NCBI RefSeq assembly: GCF_900078335.1
Contig: NZ_FKBR01000045.1
Location: 124,001-188,000 of the forward strand
Length of the DNA stretch: 64,000 bases
Direction of reading: 5' to 3'
From: Bordetella trematum
GTDB lineage: Bacteria > Pseudomonadota > Gammaproteobacteria > Burkholderiales > Burkholderiaceae_B
Shown: one piece after another, positions 45,199 to 54,922 of the stretch
Layout of the letters: the number at the start of each line of letters is the position of its first letter
Numbering within the stretch: position 1 is the stretch's first letter
Notes under the pieces: model-generated
Databases searched by the model: none
What the model was told of the DNA's origin: nothing
Seen by the model: the letters and a program-made list of their open reading frames with translations, nothing else
Made by a program: the position numbers and the translations under genes

Positions 45199-46827
45199 AT
45201 GAGCGCAGTCCGGGTTGGCATCGCGCAGATCAATGTTTGTGTGGGGGATCTGGCCGGCAACGCCGAGCGCCTGTTCGCCGCGGCCAGCGAGGCGGCCGGG
45301 CAGGGCGCCGATATCGTGGTCACGCCCGAGCTGTCCCTGATCGGCTATCCCCCCGAAGACCTGCTGTTGCGCGCGCGCTTCGTCGACGAGCAGCAGGCCG
45401 CACTGCAGGCGCTGACTCGTCGCCTGGCCGCGCTGCCCGGTGTGGCGGTGCTGGTCGGCCACGCCGATCGCCACGACGGCGCGCTCTGCAACGCCGTGTC
45501 GGTGCTGCGCGACGGGCAGGTGCTTGGCACCTACCGCAAGCGCGAACTGCCCAACTACGGCGTGTTCGACGAGTTGCGCTACTTCACGCCGGGCACCGAA
45601 CCGCTGGTGTTCGAGGCCGCCGGCCTGCGGGTGGGCGTGGCGATCTGCGAAGACATCTGGTTCGATACGGTGGCGCAGGCCGCCGCCGGGGCAGGAGCGC
45701 AGTTGCTGCTGGTACCCAACGCCTCACCCTATCACCTTGGCAAGGAACAGGAGCGTCTGGCCGTGGCCCGGCGCGCCGTGCAGGCCAGCGGCTGCGCCCT
45801 GGTGTATGCCAACCTGGTAGGCGGCCAGGACGAACTGGTTTTTGATGGCGCCTCCTTTGCACTGGATGCCAGCGGGCATGAACAGGTGCGTCTGGCGGCG
45901 TTCACCGAGCAGGTGGCGCTGCTGCAGGCCGAGGCCGGCGGCGCCGTGCGTGCGCAGCAGCCCCTGGCGGCGCCGGCCTGCGAGGAAGCCGATGTCTGGC
46001 ATGCCCTGGTGCTGGGCACGCGCGACTACCTGACCAAGAACCGGTTTCCGGGCGCGATCATCGGTCTGTCGGGCGGCATCGACTCGGCACTGGTGCTGGC
46101 CATCGCGGTGGATGCCATCGGGGCCGACAAGGTGCGCGCGGTGATGATGCCCTCGCGCTATACGGCGGATATCTCGCTGACCGATGCGCGCGACATGGCG
46201 GCCCGACTGGGCGTGCGCTATGACGAAATCCTGATCGGCGCCATTGTCGAGGCCTTCGAGACCGCCCTGGCGCCACACTTTGCCGGCCTGCCGGTCGACA
46301 CCAGCGAAGAAAACCTGCAGGCGCGCGCCCGCGGCACGCTGTTGATGGGGTTGTCCAACAAAACCGGATCGCTGGTGCTCACCACGGGGAACAAATCCGA
46401 AATGGCCACCGGCTATTGCACGCTCTATGGCGACATGGCGGGCGGCTTCGCGGTGCTCAAGGATGTTCCCAAGACGCTGGCCTATCGCCTGGCGGTGTGG
46501 CGCAATCAGCAGGGCGACGTCATCCCCCAGCGCATCATTACCCGGCCGCCGTCGGCCGAGCTGCGCCCCGACCAGACCGATCAGGACAGCCTGCCTCCCT
46601 ACGAAGTGCTGGACGGCATCGTGTTGCGCTACATGGAACAGAACGCCTCTGCCGCCGAACTGGTGGCCGAAGGCTATCCGCAGGCCGCCGTCGAGCAGGT
46701 GCTGCGGCTGCTGCGCATCAATGAATACAAGCGCCGCCAGGCGCCGCCGGGGCCGCGCATCACGCCGCGCGCGTTCGGACGGGATTGGCGCTATCCTGTC
46801 ACCAACGGATTCCGCGAAACCCTCTGA
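45199..46827 (+). CDS. nadE: glutamine-dependent NAD+ synthase NadE
   Basis: 542 residues with two domains. Residues 1-265 are a nitrilase-type glutaminase (Glu in TPELSLIGYPPEDL, Lys in YRKRELPNYGVFDE, nucleophile Cys150 in AICEDIWFD); residues 270-542 are the ATP-pyrophosphatase NAD synthetase (SGGIDS at 291-296, TTGNKSEMATGYCTLYGDMA). Ammonia from glutamine is channelled to amidate nicotinate adenine dinucleotide. The ATG at 45199 gives the standard MSAVRVGIAQINVCVGDL N-terminus. It is 39 bases upstream of the P-II gene, likely an operon. Confidence 0.97.
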   Translation: MSAVRVGIAQINVCVGDLAGNAERLFAAASEAAGQGADIVVTPELSLIGYPPEDLLLRARFVDEQQAALQALTRRLAALPGVAVLVGHADRHDGALCNAVSVLRDGQVLGTYRKRELPNYGVFDELRYFTPGTEPLVFEAAGLRVGVAICEDIWFDTVAQAAAGAGAQLLLVPNASPYHLGKEQERLAVARRAVQASGCALVYANLVGGQDELVFDGASFALDASGHEQVRLAAFTEQVALLQAEAGGAVRAQQPLAAPACEEADVWHALVLGTRDYLTKNRFPGAIIGLSGGIDSALVLAIAVDAIGADKVRAVMMPSRYTADISLTDARDMAARLGVRYDEILIGAIVEAFETALAPHFAGLPVDTSEENLQARARGTLLMGLSNKTGSLVLTTGNKSEMATGYCTLYGDMAGGFAVLKDVPKTLAYRLAVWRNQQGDVIPQRIITRPPSAELRPDQTDQDSLPPYEVLDGIVLRYMEQNASAAELVAEGYPQAAVEQVLRLLRINEYKRRQAPPGPRITPRAFGRDWRYPVTNGFRETL

Positions 46828-47205
<378 letters not shown>

Positions 47206-47209
47206 TACG

Positions 47210-50200
47210 TCAGAACAGATAGCGCAGCGCCACCTCGACCTGTGTGGCGCGGCTGTCGCCTGACCATTGCGTCTGGTAGCCCAGGCCGACACTCAGGCCG
47301 CTGGCCAGTTCCGTGCGCAGATCGAGCCCCGCGCTCCAGCGGCTGCGCGCCATATTCCACTGGCCGCTGCGGCCGTGGGCCTGTGGCAGCGCGTCAAAGG
47401 CAGCCGGGTTGCGCCAGTCGCGCCGCCGCAGATCCTGCAGCAAGCCCACGTAAGCCTGCCATTGCCAGGCGCTGCCGGCCAGAGCGAAAGCCTGGCTGGC
47501 GTTGATCCGCAAGCTCAGTGATGGCACGGTGACGCTGCGGCCCCGGCTGTGCAGGCCATAGCCCCATGCCCCCGATTCCTGAAAGCTCAACTGCCGGGCG
47601 TGGCTGAGCACCAGGCCGGCTTGCGGGCGTAGCGCCAGTCCCCCGCCCAGTTGCCACTCGCGCGAAAGCAGCGCGCCAAGCTGCAGTCCCCAGCCCTGCG
47701 CGGTGGCGCCGGTCGGTCGCGCCTCGTCGCCAAACCAGAGCTGGCGCGTCACGCGGTTGCGGAAATGGTAGGCGCCGGCCACCGTGTTGAGCGAGATGCC
47801 CAGCCCCAGCGGCTTGCGCAACCCGGCCATCACGCCCAGCAGGCTGCCCTGGCTGCGGTCGGCCATTGGCGTGCGGAAGGTTTCGCGCCAGTCGGACTGC
47901 GACAGGGTCAGGGCCAGGGTGGCGCGCCCCTGGCCGGCGGTGGCCGCCGACACGCCCAGCGACAGCGTGTCGCTGCGCTGGGTGCCGCGCAGTCCGGCCG
48001 GCTGCCAGCGCAGCAGGCCATGCTGGTAGCGCGCCATCGCGGTGGCCGGACCCTCGGTATCGGCGAGCGTGCGGGCCAGGTCTGCCAGCCTTTCATCCTG
48101 ATCGCGGGTCTGCAGGGCGGCGGCGTTGGCATAGACCGGCGCGGTGAGCGAGTACAGGCTGCGGCGCAGCAGTTCGGGATCGCGGATGGCCTGCAGGCGT
48201 GTGGCGCCCGTCAGCAGCTTCTCGCGTCGGAGGGCGCCGGCTCGGGAGCGGGTGGCCAGCACTTGCGGGGCGGCGGCGTCATCGGGAGGCGCCCCATCGT
48301 CGAGGCGCTCGAACACCTGCTCCAGTTGCGCAGCGCCGGCCAGCACCTCGGCCTGACGCGCATCGGGCGTACCCAGGCGGCGCACCGCGGCCACCGTGTC
48401 CACCCGTTTCAGATCCAGCCCCGCCGTCTCGGCGGTATAGCTGAGCCCGCCTTCCAGCAACAGGGTGGGGGAGTGAGTCAGGGTCGCAAAGCGTCCCTGC
48501 AGTTGCCGGGCCCGCAGAAAGACGTGCCGCCTGGGGGTTGTCGTCACGTAGCCGGCACGTATGCCCTGCACGTGCAGGCGGCCGTCCAGGGTGGCGGTGC
48601 CGGAGACCTGCATCAGGGATCCGATATCGGTCAGCAGGGTCGCCTGGGCGCTCTGGGCATAGTCGCCGTTGACGCGCAGCCCCGGGCCGCTGCTGTAGAC
48701 CGCGCCCTGATTGTTGACCGTTCCGGTCGAGCCGATGCCGGTCAGCATGCCGTTCTTTTCGACGTGTACTGGCGAGGTGATGCTGCCCAGCACGTCGAGC
48801 ACTCCGCTGCGCACGACAGTGCGGCCCCGGTAGCGGTTCTTGCCGGCCAGCGTCAGGGTGGCCTGACCGCTGACCACCAGGCCGCCGGCGCCGCTGATGT
48901 CATTGCCGAAGACATAGCGCTGCCCGGCTGCCCCGCCCAGCGTGGCCGGGAAGTCGCCGAAGGCGAAGCGGGCGGGCCCCTGCAGGGCGCGGCCGACGTC
49001 CAGCACGCCCCAGCCATATACCGCATCCACCCCGGCCGCTCCGCGGTCCATGGCGGTGGTCAGCAAGGTGGTACGCAAAGCGTTGTTGTTCATCCAGGGG
49101 TACTTCTGCAGCAGCAGCGCGGCCGCGCCGGTGACCTGCGGCGCGGCGAAAGAGGTGCCCGACTTGAGTTCCTGGATGATGTCGCGCCGACCCTCGTTGA
49201 GCTCGGCAGATTGAACGAAGGCGCGCGAGCCGGCCGCCATGCACCACTGGGCCGCCGGCCCGCAGCGATCGGCCCAGCGCTCGATCTGCCCAAACTCGTC
49301 GACGGCGGTCACGACGATCAGCCCCTTCTGAAGTTCGGGCAGCAGTTCCGGCGTGCGGCCTTCGGCCGATGGTGTGGAATAGCCTCTACCGCTGATGGCG
49401 TTGCCGTTGCCGGCCGCGAAAATGAACAGCGAGCCGCCATTGATCAGGTGCTTGAGCGCGCCCAGCACGGTGCGGTCACTGTTGGGCGCGTTGTCATAGG
49501 CACTCTGGTAGAGCCTCATTTGCCGGTCCGAGGTGGTGCCCGAGAGCGTGGAGAAGCTGTTGTTGAACAGGCGTGCGCCGCGCCCATAGTAGTAGTGCCA
49601 GGCGGCAATCACGTTATTGATCTCGATACCGTCTTTTTCTTCCTTGACAGAGACGTTGCCGGCATAGAGCGTCACACCGGGCGCAATGCCGCCCAGGTGC
49701 TGGTTGGCCGGGTCGGGCTGAGCAGCCAGCACCTGCGAGACCCAGCCGCCGTGCTCGCCCTGCTTGCTGTTGTCGTAGGGCTGGTGCCGGCCGTTCTGGA
49801 AATCGCCTTTGTTCTGCTTGGGCAGCTTCAGCAACGTGACGTCGTCGCGCACGCCGCTGTCTATCACGGCGACGGTCACGCCCCTGCCGTCCAGGCCGGC
49901 GTCCTTGGCCGGCTTGAAGTCGATCAGGTTGTAATAGTTCGGTTGCAGACCGCTGCTGTGAAAGGGTTCGTCAAAGCGAGAGCGCCCGGGTCGCGCATAG
50001 CGCATGAGCGCCTGGGGCAGCGGCTGTTCCCAGGCGCGGGACTGCAGGGGCAGGCCGGAGGGCAGCGGCACCGCCGGAGGCTCTGCTGGAGGCACCGCGG
50101 GAGGCACCGCAGGAGGCGGCGCCAGCGGCTCGGGCTCGGCCAGGCCGGGCGGCAGATTGGGTTTGTTGTCGCCGCGGCCATCGGCATTGTCACTGCGCTC

Positions 50201-50371
50201 GGGCAGGTTGCCGCCTGGAGCCGCGCGGCCGCCGCCGCTTTCCCCCGCGCCTCCACCACCGCCTCCACCACCGCAGGAGGCCAGAGTGAGGCAGGCGAGC
50301 AGGAGGCTGGCCCGTGACAGGGACGGCACAGGGTTGCGCAGGAACGGGGGCGAAGAATGGCGGGGCGGCAT
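47210..50371 (-). CDS. SphB1-like subtilisin autotransporter lipoprotein (intact copy)
   Basis: 1053 residues. A lipoprotein signal with lipobox LASC (Cys33) leads into a Gly run and a Pro-rich stalk (residues 70-110). A subtilisin (S8) domain follows with D171 (VAVIDSGV), H207 (GEHGGWVSQVLA), N322 (AAGNGN) and S407 (KSGTSFAAP); then beta-helix repeats (AGKNRYRGRTVVRSGVLDV, NGMLTGIGSTGTVNNQGAVY) and a C-terminal 12-strand autotransporter barrel (about 785-1053) ending in Phe. B. pertussis SphB1 is a surface maturation protease for filamentous hemagglutinin. No Shine-Dalgarno precedes the ATG. A paralogue lies directly upstream. Confidence 0.9.
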   Translation of the reverse strand: MPPRHSSPPFLRNPVPSLSRASLLLACLTLASCGGGGGGGGAGESGGGRAAPGGNLPERSDNADGRGDNKPNLPPGLAEPEPLAPPPAVPPAVPPAEPPAVPLPSGLPLQSRAWEQPLPQALMRYARPGRSRFDEPFHSSGLQPNYYNLIDFKPAKDAGLDGRGVTVAVIDSGVRDDVTLLKLPKQNKGDFQNGRHQPYDNSKQGEHGGWVSQVLAAQPDPANQHLGGIAPGVTLYAGNVSVKEEKDGIEINNVIAAWHYYYGRGARLFNNSFSTLSGTTSDRQMRLYQSAYDNAPNSDRTVLGALKHLINGGSLFIFAAGNGNAISGRGYSTPSAEGRTPELLPELQKGLIVVTAVDEFGQIERWADRCGPAAQWCMAAGSRAFVQSAELNEGRRDIIQELKSGTSFAAPQVTGAAALLLQKYPWMNNNALRTTLLTTAMDRGAAGVDAVYGWGVLDVGRALQGPARFAFGDFPATLGGAAGQRYVFGNDISGAGGLVVSGQATLTLAGKNRYRGRTVVRSGVLDVLGSITSPVHVEKNGMLTGIGSTGTVNNQGAVYSSGPGLRVNGDYAQSAQATLLTDIGSLMQVSGTATLDGRLHVQGIRAGYVTTTPRRHVFLRARQLQGRFATLTHSPTLLLEGGLSYTAETAGLDLKRVDTVAAVRRLGTPDARQAEVLAGAAQLEQVFERLDDGAPPDDAAAPQVLATRSRAGALRREKLLTGATRLQAIRDPELLRRSLYSLTAPVYANAAALQTRDQDERLADLARTLADTEGPATAMARYQHGLLRWQPAGLRGTQRSDTLSLGVSAATAGQGRATLALTLSQSDWRETFRTPMADRSQGSLLGVMAGLRKPLGLGISLNTVAGAYHFRNRVTRQLWFGDEARPTGATAQGWGLQLGALLSREWQLGGGLALRPQAGLVLSHARQLSFQESGAWGYGLHSRGRSVTVPSLSLRINASQAFALAGSAWQWQAYVGLLQDLRRRDWRNPAAFDALPQAHGRSGQWNMARSRWSAGLDLRTELASGLSVGLGYQTQWSGDSRATQVEVALRYLF

Positions 50372-50596
50372 GAAACGTCAAAGTGGGGTAAGTAAAACAA
50401 CCGCAATTCTCAGCTTGCCGCCTGTCCCCGTTTGCCGGCAGACCAAGGGAATCGGACCTGCCGGGGGGGCAGCTCGAGGGTTTCGGAAGCAGCCCAGGCT
50501 GGCCTGCGCGCCAGCCCGTCAGACATTCCGCCTGGGTGAGTTGCCGGGGCGCAGGGTCGCGCCACGGCTTGGCGTTGACGCGCGATGTTGTCCGGA
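50372..50596. other. 225-base gap between the two autotransporter genes
   Basis: Contains an imperfect stem GGCTGGC/GCCAGCC (50497-50516) that could follow the upstream gene, and a G7 run (50463-50469; poly-C on the coding strand) about 92 bases before the start of the downstream gene. The AT-richer part nearest the start (TTGTTTTACTTACC on the coding strand) may hold a promoter. No gene. Confidence 0.4.
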
Positions 50597-53500
50597 TCAG
50601 AACAGGTAACGCATCGTGGCGGCCATGCTGTGCGTGGCCCAGTCCCGGCTCCATTCTCCTTGATAGCTCAGATTCAGATGGAGAGCCCGGGTAGCGGCGA
50701 CCTGCAGGCCCAGGCCCAGGCCCCAGCGCGTGCGCGCCAGACTCCACTGGCCACTGCGCGCCTGGGTCATCGGCAGCGCGGCGAAACCGCCATCGGTGCG
50801 AAAGTCGCGCCCGCGCAGGTCGTGGCGTAGCTGAAGGCTCGCGTCCAGGCGCAAGGGCAGGGACCCGAGGGTCGTATGATGCGTGCCGGCCAGACGGCCT
50901 ACCAGCGAAGGCACCGTCACCTGATGAGCCCGGGCGCGCAAGCCATAACCCCGCCCGGCTGCCTCGGTAAACCCCTGTTGCCGGGAGTGATTGACCATCA
51001 GGCCGATCTCAGGGGTCAGCTGCGAGCCTGGGGTCAGCTGCCATTGCCTGCCCAGCAGCGCGGCGGCCTGCAAGGCATGACCCTGAGCGTGCGCGCCTAC
51101 GGCTTCGGCGCTTTCGTCAAACCAGATGTGGCGATCGACGCGATGGCGGTAGCGACTCAGTCCAGCCAGATAGCTCAGGTGCCAGTCCTGGTTGAGATGC
51201 TGTCGCAGGCCCAGCATCAGGCCGATGGCTGTGCCACGGCTGGTGTCGCGATCCGGCGTCTGGAGATCTTCTTGCCAGCGCCGGTCGGCGATATTCAGCG
51301 CCGCAGCTGCGCTCCAGCCTGAGTTCAGCCGCTGGCTCAGGCCCAGCGTGATGGCGTGGTTGGCCTGCCTGCCATTCAGACCGGAGGGGCGCCAGCGAAC
51401 CTGCTGGCGCTGGTATCGGGCAAAAGCGCCCTGCGCGCCCAGTTGCTGTCCGAAGGTGTCCAGGGCTTGATCCTGCGCCAGACTTTGCAGCGCCGCGGCA
51501 TTGGCGTAGATGCTGCCCGACAGAGAGTAGAGGCCGCGCCGCAAGACCTCGGGATCGCGAATGCCCTGCAAGGCTGCGGCGCCCTCCAGCAGCGTTTGCC
51601 CGGCCAGCGGCGCTAGCGGCAGCGCGCGCGCGTTCAGCGGGGCATGCGCTGCGGCATCGTCCAGCGCTTCCATGACGCGATCGAGATTGCGGGCTGCGGC
51701 AAGCACCTGAGGCTGGCTCGCATCGGCCTTGAGCCGGCGTGCTGCGCCTTGCGCTTCAATCCGCTGCAACGCGATGTCCACGCGCCTGGCGTGATAACTG
51801 AGCTTGCCTTCGAGCAACAGCGTGGGCGAGTGGGTAAAGGTGTCGAAGGCGCCGCTGACCTGCTCATTGGCGGTAAGCACGACCTGTGTCTGTCCGGCGC
51901 GGGGGACGTAGGCGGTGCGCACGCCCTGGATGTGCAGCCGGCCGGCCAGCGCCGCTTCGCCCTGGACCTTCAGGGCGCCCGCGCCGATATCGGTGATCAG
52001 CGTGCCCTGCAGCTGTTGCCGGTAGTCGCCATGAATGGTCAGGCCCTTGCCGGCGTTATAAAGAGCGCCATCGTTTGTCACCGAACCCGTACTGCCTTCG
52101 CCGGTCAGGGTGCCTGCGCGGTTGATCTGCACAGACGACGTGATGCTGCCCGGCACATCGAGAATGCCGCCGTCAATGACGGTGTTGCCGGCATAGGTGT
52201 TGGCGCCGGCCAGGCTCAGGGCGCCTTCGCCCGACACCCGCAGCCCTCCCTGGCCCGAAATGTCGTTGCCAAAGACAAAGCGGTTCGCGGTGCCGCGCTG
52301 CAACGCGGCGTGGAAATCCCCGAAGGCGAATTGCGCCGGGCCCTGTATGGCGCGCCCGACATCGAGCAGGCCCCAGCCATAAATGTCGTCGACGCCGCGC
52401 TCGCCAAGGTCGGTGGCGGTGGTCAGCAGGGTGGTGCGCAGATTGTCATTGTTCATCCATGGGTATCGTTCCAGCAGCAGCGCCGCGGCGCCGGTCACCT
52501 GGGGGGCGGAGAACGACGTGCCTTTTTGCCGGGTGGAGAACTGGGTCGGGTCCGAGGGAAGGATATCGCCGTATCCACTGGCCGCCATGCACCAATCGGC
52601 GGCGCTGCCGCATCGGTCGGCCCAGATGGCGATGCGCTGGTTGAGCTCCAGGCCGGTCACGGCGATGAAGCCCTTTTGCAGGGAGGGGTCGATCAGCGGC
52701 AGCAGCGCTTCGGCAGCCGGATCCGATTGGCCTGCGCCAAGGTCGCCGTTGCCGGCGGCAAAGATGAAAAGCCCGCCCTGATCCACGATCTGTTTGATCG
52801 TGCCCACTGTGGTCAGGGGTTTGCCGGCCGCGCTGGCGTTCCGGTACTCCTGCTGATAGCGTTGAAATGCCTGAACCGAGGGGTTGCCGCTATCGGTGCC
52901 CAGGCTGTTGTTGAACAGTTTCACTCCGTCGGCCGACAGATTGCGCCATGCCGCCAGGATGGAGCGTCCCGACATTTGCGTGGAGTTGGGGGCGAGGCTG
53001 ACGTTGGCCGACACGATGGTGGCGCCCGGAGCGATGCCTCCCAGGTAGTGGTTGACCGCGTTGCGTGCATTGAGTTTCAGCATCTCGCGGTTGAGGTCCT
53101 CCTGCGCGGCCAGGACCTGGGCAACCTGGGTGCCATGATTGCCCTGGGCGGCGCTGCGGTAGGGGCCCGCGATGCCGTGGTTGTAATCGCCGCTTTGGTC
53201 AGAGTCCAGGTTGATCGCGGGGGGGGCCGATTCTGACGCCGTTGTCGACCACGCCGACGCGCACCCCCCGGCCCGTCAGGCCCGCGTCGCGGGCGGGCTT
53301 GAGGTTGATGAGGTTGTAGCGCGCCGCCTGGGTGTCGGGAAAGAGCCTGGAGACTTCGTAGCGGGTCGCTGCGGGCCGAGGATGGCCGTCCATCGGGGGG
53401 AGCAGATAGCGCTCCCAGGCCATGCTGACCAGCGCGGGCGGATTGGCTCGTTTGTCCTCGGCGGGAAAAGCCTCGCCGGGGGGCGGAAAGGGGGGATCGA

Positions 53501-53804
53501 TGGCGGGGGCTTCGGCCGCCGGGCCGTCCGCATCGCCGTCCAGGGGCGGTACGCCGGGCTGATCAGGAGGCGCTGGCGGGATTGGCGCTTCGCCGGGCGC
53601 AGGGGCGGGCATCAAAGGCGCAGCAGGCGGAGGCTGGAGCGGCGCGGCAGGGGGAAGGGCAGGCGGGGCGTTGGCAACGACGCCGCTCCCGCTGCCGCCG
53701 CCACCACCGCCGCATGCGGAAAGCGTCATGCAGGAGAGCAGCAAGGCTGCACGGTGGCCACGATGAAAACGAAGGGGGCTGGGTCGGAAGACAGACTGAG
53801 ACAT
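50597..53804 (-). pseudogene. second SphB1-like subtilisin autotransporter, frameshifted in a poly-C tract (phase-OFF or broken)
   Basis: Frame 1 (53804-53199, 201 codons) gives a lipoprotein signal (TLSAC, Cys31), a Pro-rich stalk and the start of a subtilisin domain with Asp187 (VGVVDNGVR), then reaches a C8 tract (G8 at 53219-53226 on the plus strand) and stops. The other frame continues from that tract to 50597 with the catalytic His (GNHGTQVAQVLAAQ), Ser (KGTSFSAPQVTG), beta-helix and autotransporter barrel ending RYLF. Removing one C joins them into about 1068 residues, close to the intact paralogue (1053). It could be phase variation, a recent mutation or a sequencing error. Confidence 0.85.
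53219..53226 (-). repeat. C8 homopolymer tract (candidate phase-variation switch)
   Basis: Eight C residues on the coding strand, a few codons after the catalytic Asp of the subtilisin domain. C7 would keep the whole gene in frame (reading GVRIGPPAINLDSDQSGDYN); the present C8 does not. Confidence 0.75.
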
Positions 53805-53808
53805 GAAA

Positions 53809-53835
53809 CACGCAAAAAGCTCCAGTTTTTGCGTG
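53809..53835 (-). promoter_or_regulatory. 5' hairpin with Shine-Dalgarno-like loop before autotransporter gene
   Basis: On the coding strand CACGCAAAAA and TTTTTGCGTG form a perfect 10-bp stem; the seven-base loop CTGGAGC contains GGAG, the only Shine-Dalgarno-like sequence near the ATG at 53804. The stem ends four bases before the start codon. It could tune translation or bring the loop close to the start. Confidence 0.5.
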
Positions 53836-53862
53836 CTGCCGTCTACGTTCAGGAAATATTCA

Positions 53863-54786
53863 TTAATTCGGACTGAGCGAGGCTTCTGCGCGGTCGGGCG
53901 GCGCGGGTTGAATGCCTAGCAGGCATTGCTGGCATATCGCGGCCGTGATGTCCTGCCGGGCGTGCTCGCGCCGCTCCAGCATGCCGATGGCGCGCGCGGT
54001 GGAACCCAGGTCGGCGGGCAGGGGCAGTACGCGCAGGTCCCGGCTTTCCCGCCAGTTCGAGCCGTTGAGCAGCGGCAGGAGCGTGACGCCGGCTTCCTGG
54101 CGTACCAGCTCGACCAGCGTTTCGATGGCATTGAGTTCCATGAACTCGCTCACGCTGACATCCAGGCGGCGCAATACCCGGTCGATCTGCAGCCCGGTGC
54201 GCTGGCTGCGGTCAAAGCGCAGGAAAGGGTTGGCCCGCAGCACCCTGGCGGGGTCGGGGATGCCGATGGCGGCAGGGTGGGCCAGCACGACCAGAGGTTC
54301 TTCATACAGGGGCGTCCAGCGTGTGGAGGCTTTCTTGCGTCCGGCCTCGACCACCAGGGCAGCATCCAGCTCGCCGGCTTCGACCCGGCCGGCCAGTTCG
54401 CTGGCCTTTCCCGAGATCAGGCGGATATCCAGGCCCGGATGGGCTTGTTTCATCCGGGTGATGATTTTGGACAGCCTGCCCATGCAGGACACGATGGTGC
54501 CGATCGATACCGAACCGGCCAGCGTGTTGGGCAGATGACGCGGGGTTTTCAGGCGTTCATATTGTTCCAGCAGTTGCTTGACCTCGGGAACCAGGTCGCG
54601 TCCGGCGGCGTTCAGCAGCGCCAGGCGGCCGCTGCGGTCGAACAGCTCGCGGCCAAGTTCCGCCTCCAGCGCGCGCATCTGGAAACTGACGGCCGCCTGG
54701 GTGAGGGCCACCTGCTCGGCCGCTTCGGCAAAGGTGCCGTGATGGGCGACGGCAAGAAAGGTACGCAGAAAGCGCAGCGTGCTCAT
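53863..54786 (-). CDS. LysR-family transcriptional regulator
   Basis: 307 residues. The N-terminal winged helix (FLRTFLAVAHHGTFAEAAEQ, VALTQAAVSFQMRALEAELG) is the canonical LTTR domain; a type-2 periplasmic-binding fold follows from about residue 90. The ATG at 54786 gives the normal start MSTLRFLRTFLAV. It is divergent from the gamma-glutamyltransferase gene across a 136-base AT-rich region with a palindrome fit for an LTTR, so control of the ggt-ABC operon is likely. The subtilisin autotransporter gene lies 58 bases downstream on the same strand. Confidence 0.9.
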   Translation of the reverse strand: MSTLRFLRTFLAVAHHGTFAEAAEQVALTQAAVSFQMRALEAELGRELFDRSGRLALLNAAGRDLVPEVKQLLEQYERLKTPRHLPNTLAGSVSIGTIVSCMGRLSKIITRMKQAHPGLDIRLISGKASELAGRVEAGELDAALVVEAGRKKASTRWTPLYEEPLVVLAHPAAIGIPDPARVLRANPFLRFDRSQRTGLQIDRVLRRLDVSVSEFMELNAIETLVELVRQEAGVTLLPLLNGSNWRESRDLRVLPLPADLGSTARAIGMLERREHARQDITAAICQQCLLGIQPAPPDRAEASLSPN

Positions 54787-54840
54787 GGAAGCCTTCCCTC
54801 GGATTGCGATCGACAAAAATAATTTTAATGACGGATCAAG

Positions 54841-54855
54841 AAATCAAATTGATTT
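54841..54855. promoter_or_regulatory. putative LysR-type operator
   Basis: AAATCAA-A-TTGATTT is a perfect 15-base palindrome around a central A and contains the T-N11-A layout of LTTR boxes. It lies midway between the lysR start (54786) and the ggt start (54923). Confidence 0.55.
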
Positions 54856-54922
54856 AATTAGATCACAAGAGTACTTTGGAAGGTTCCGTCCTATCCCAGA
54901 TCCGCTAGTCAGAGAGTGCCTG

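Noticed and set aside
47651-50317. 888-codon plus-strand open frame opposite the intact autotransporter
   Set aside because: Composition and lack of motifs mark it as antisense of the autotransporter coding sequence.
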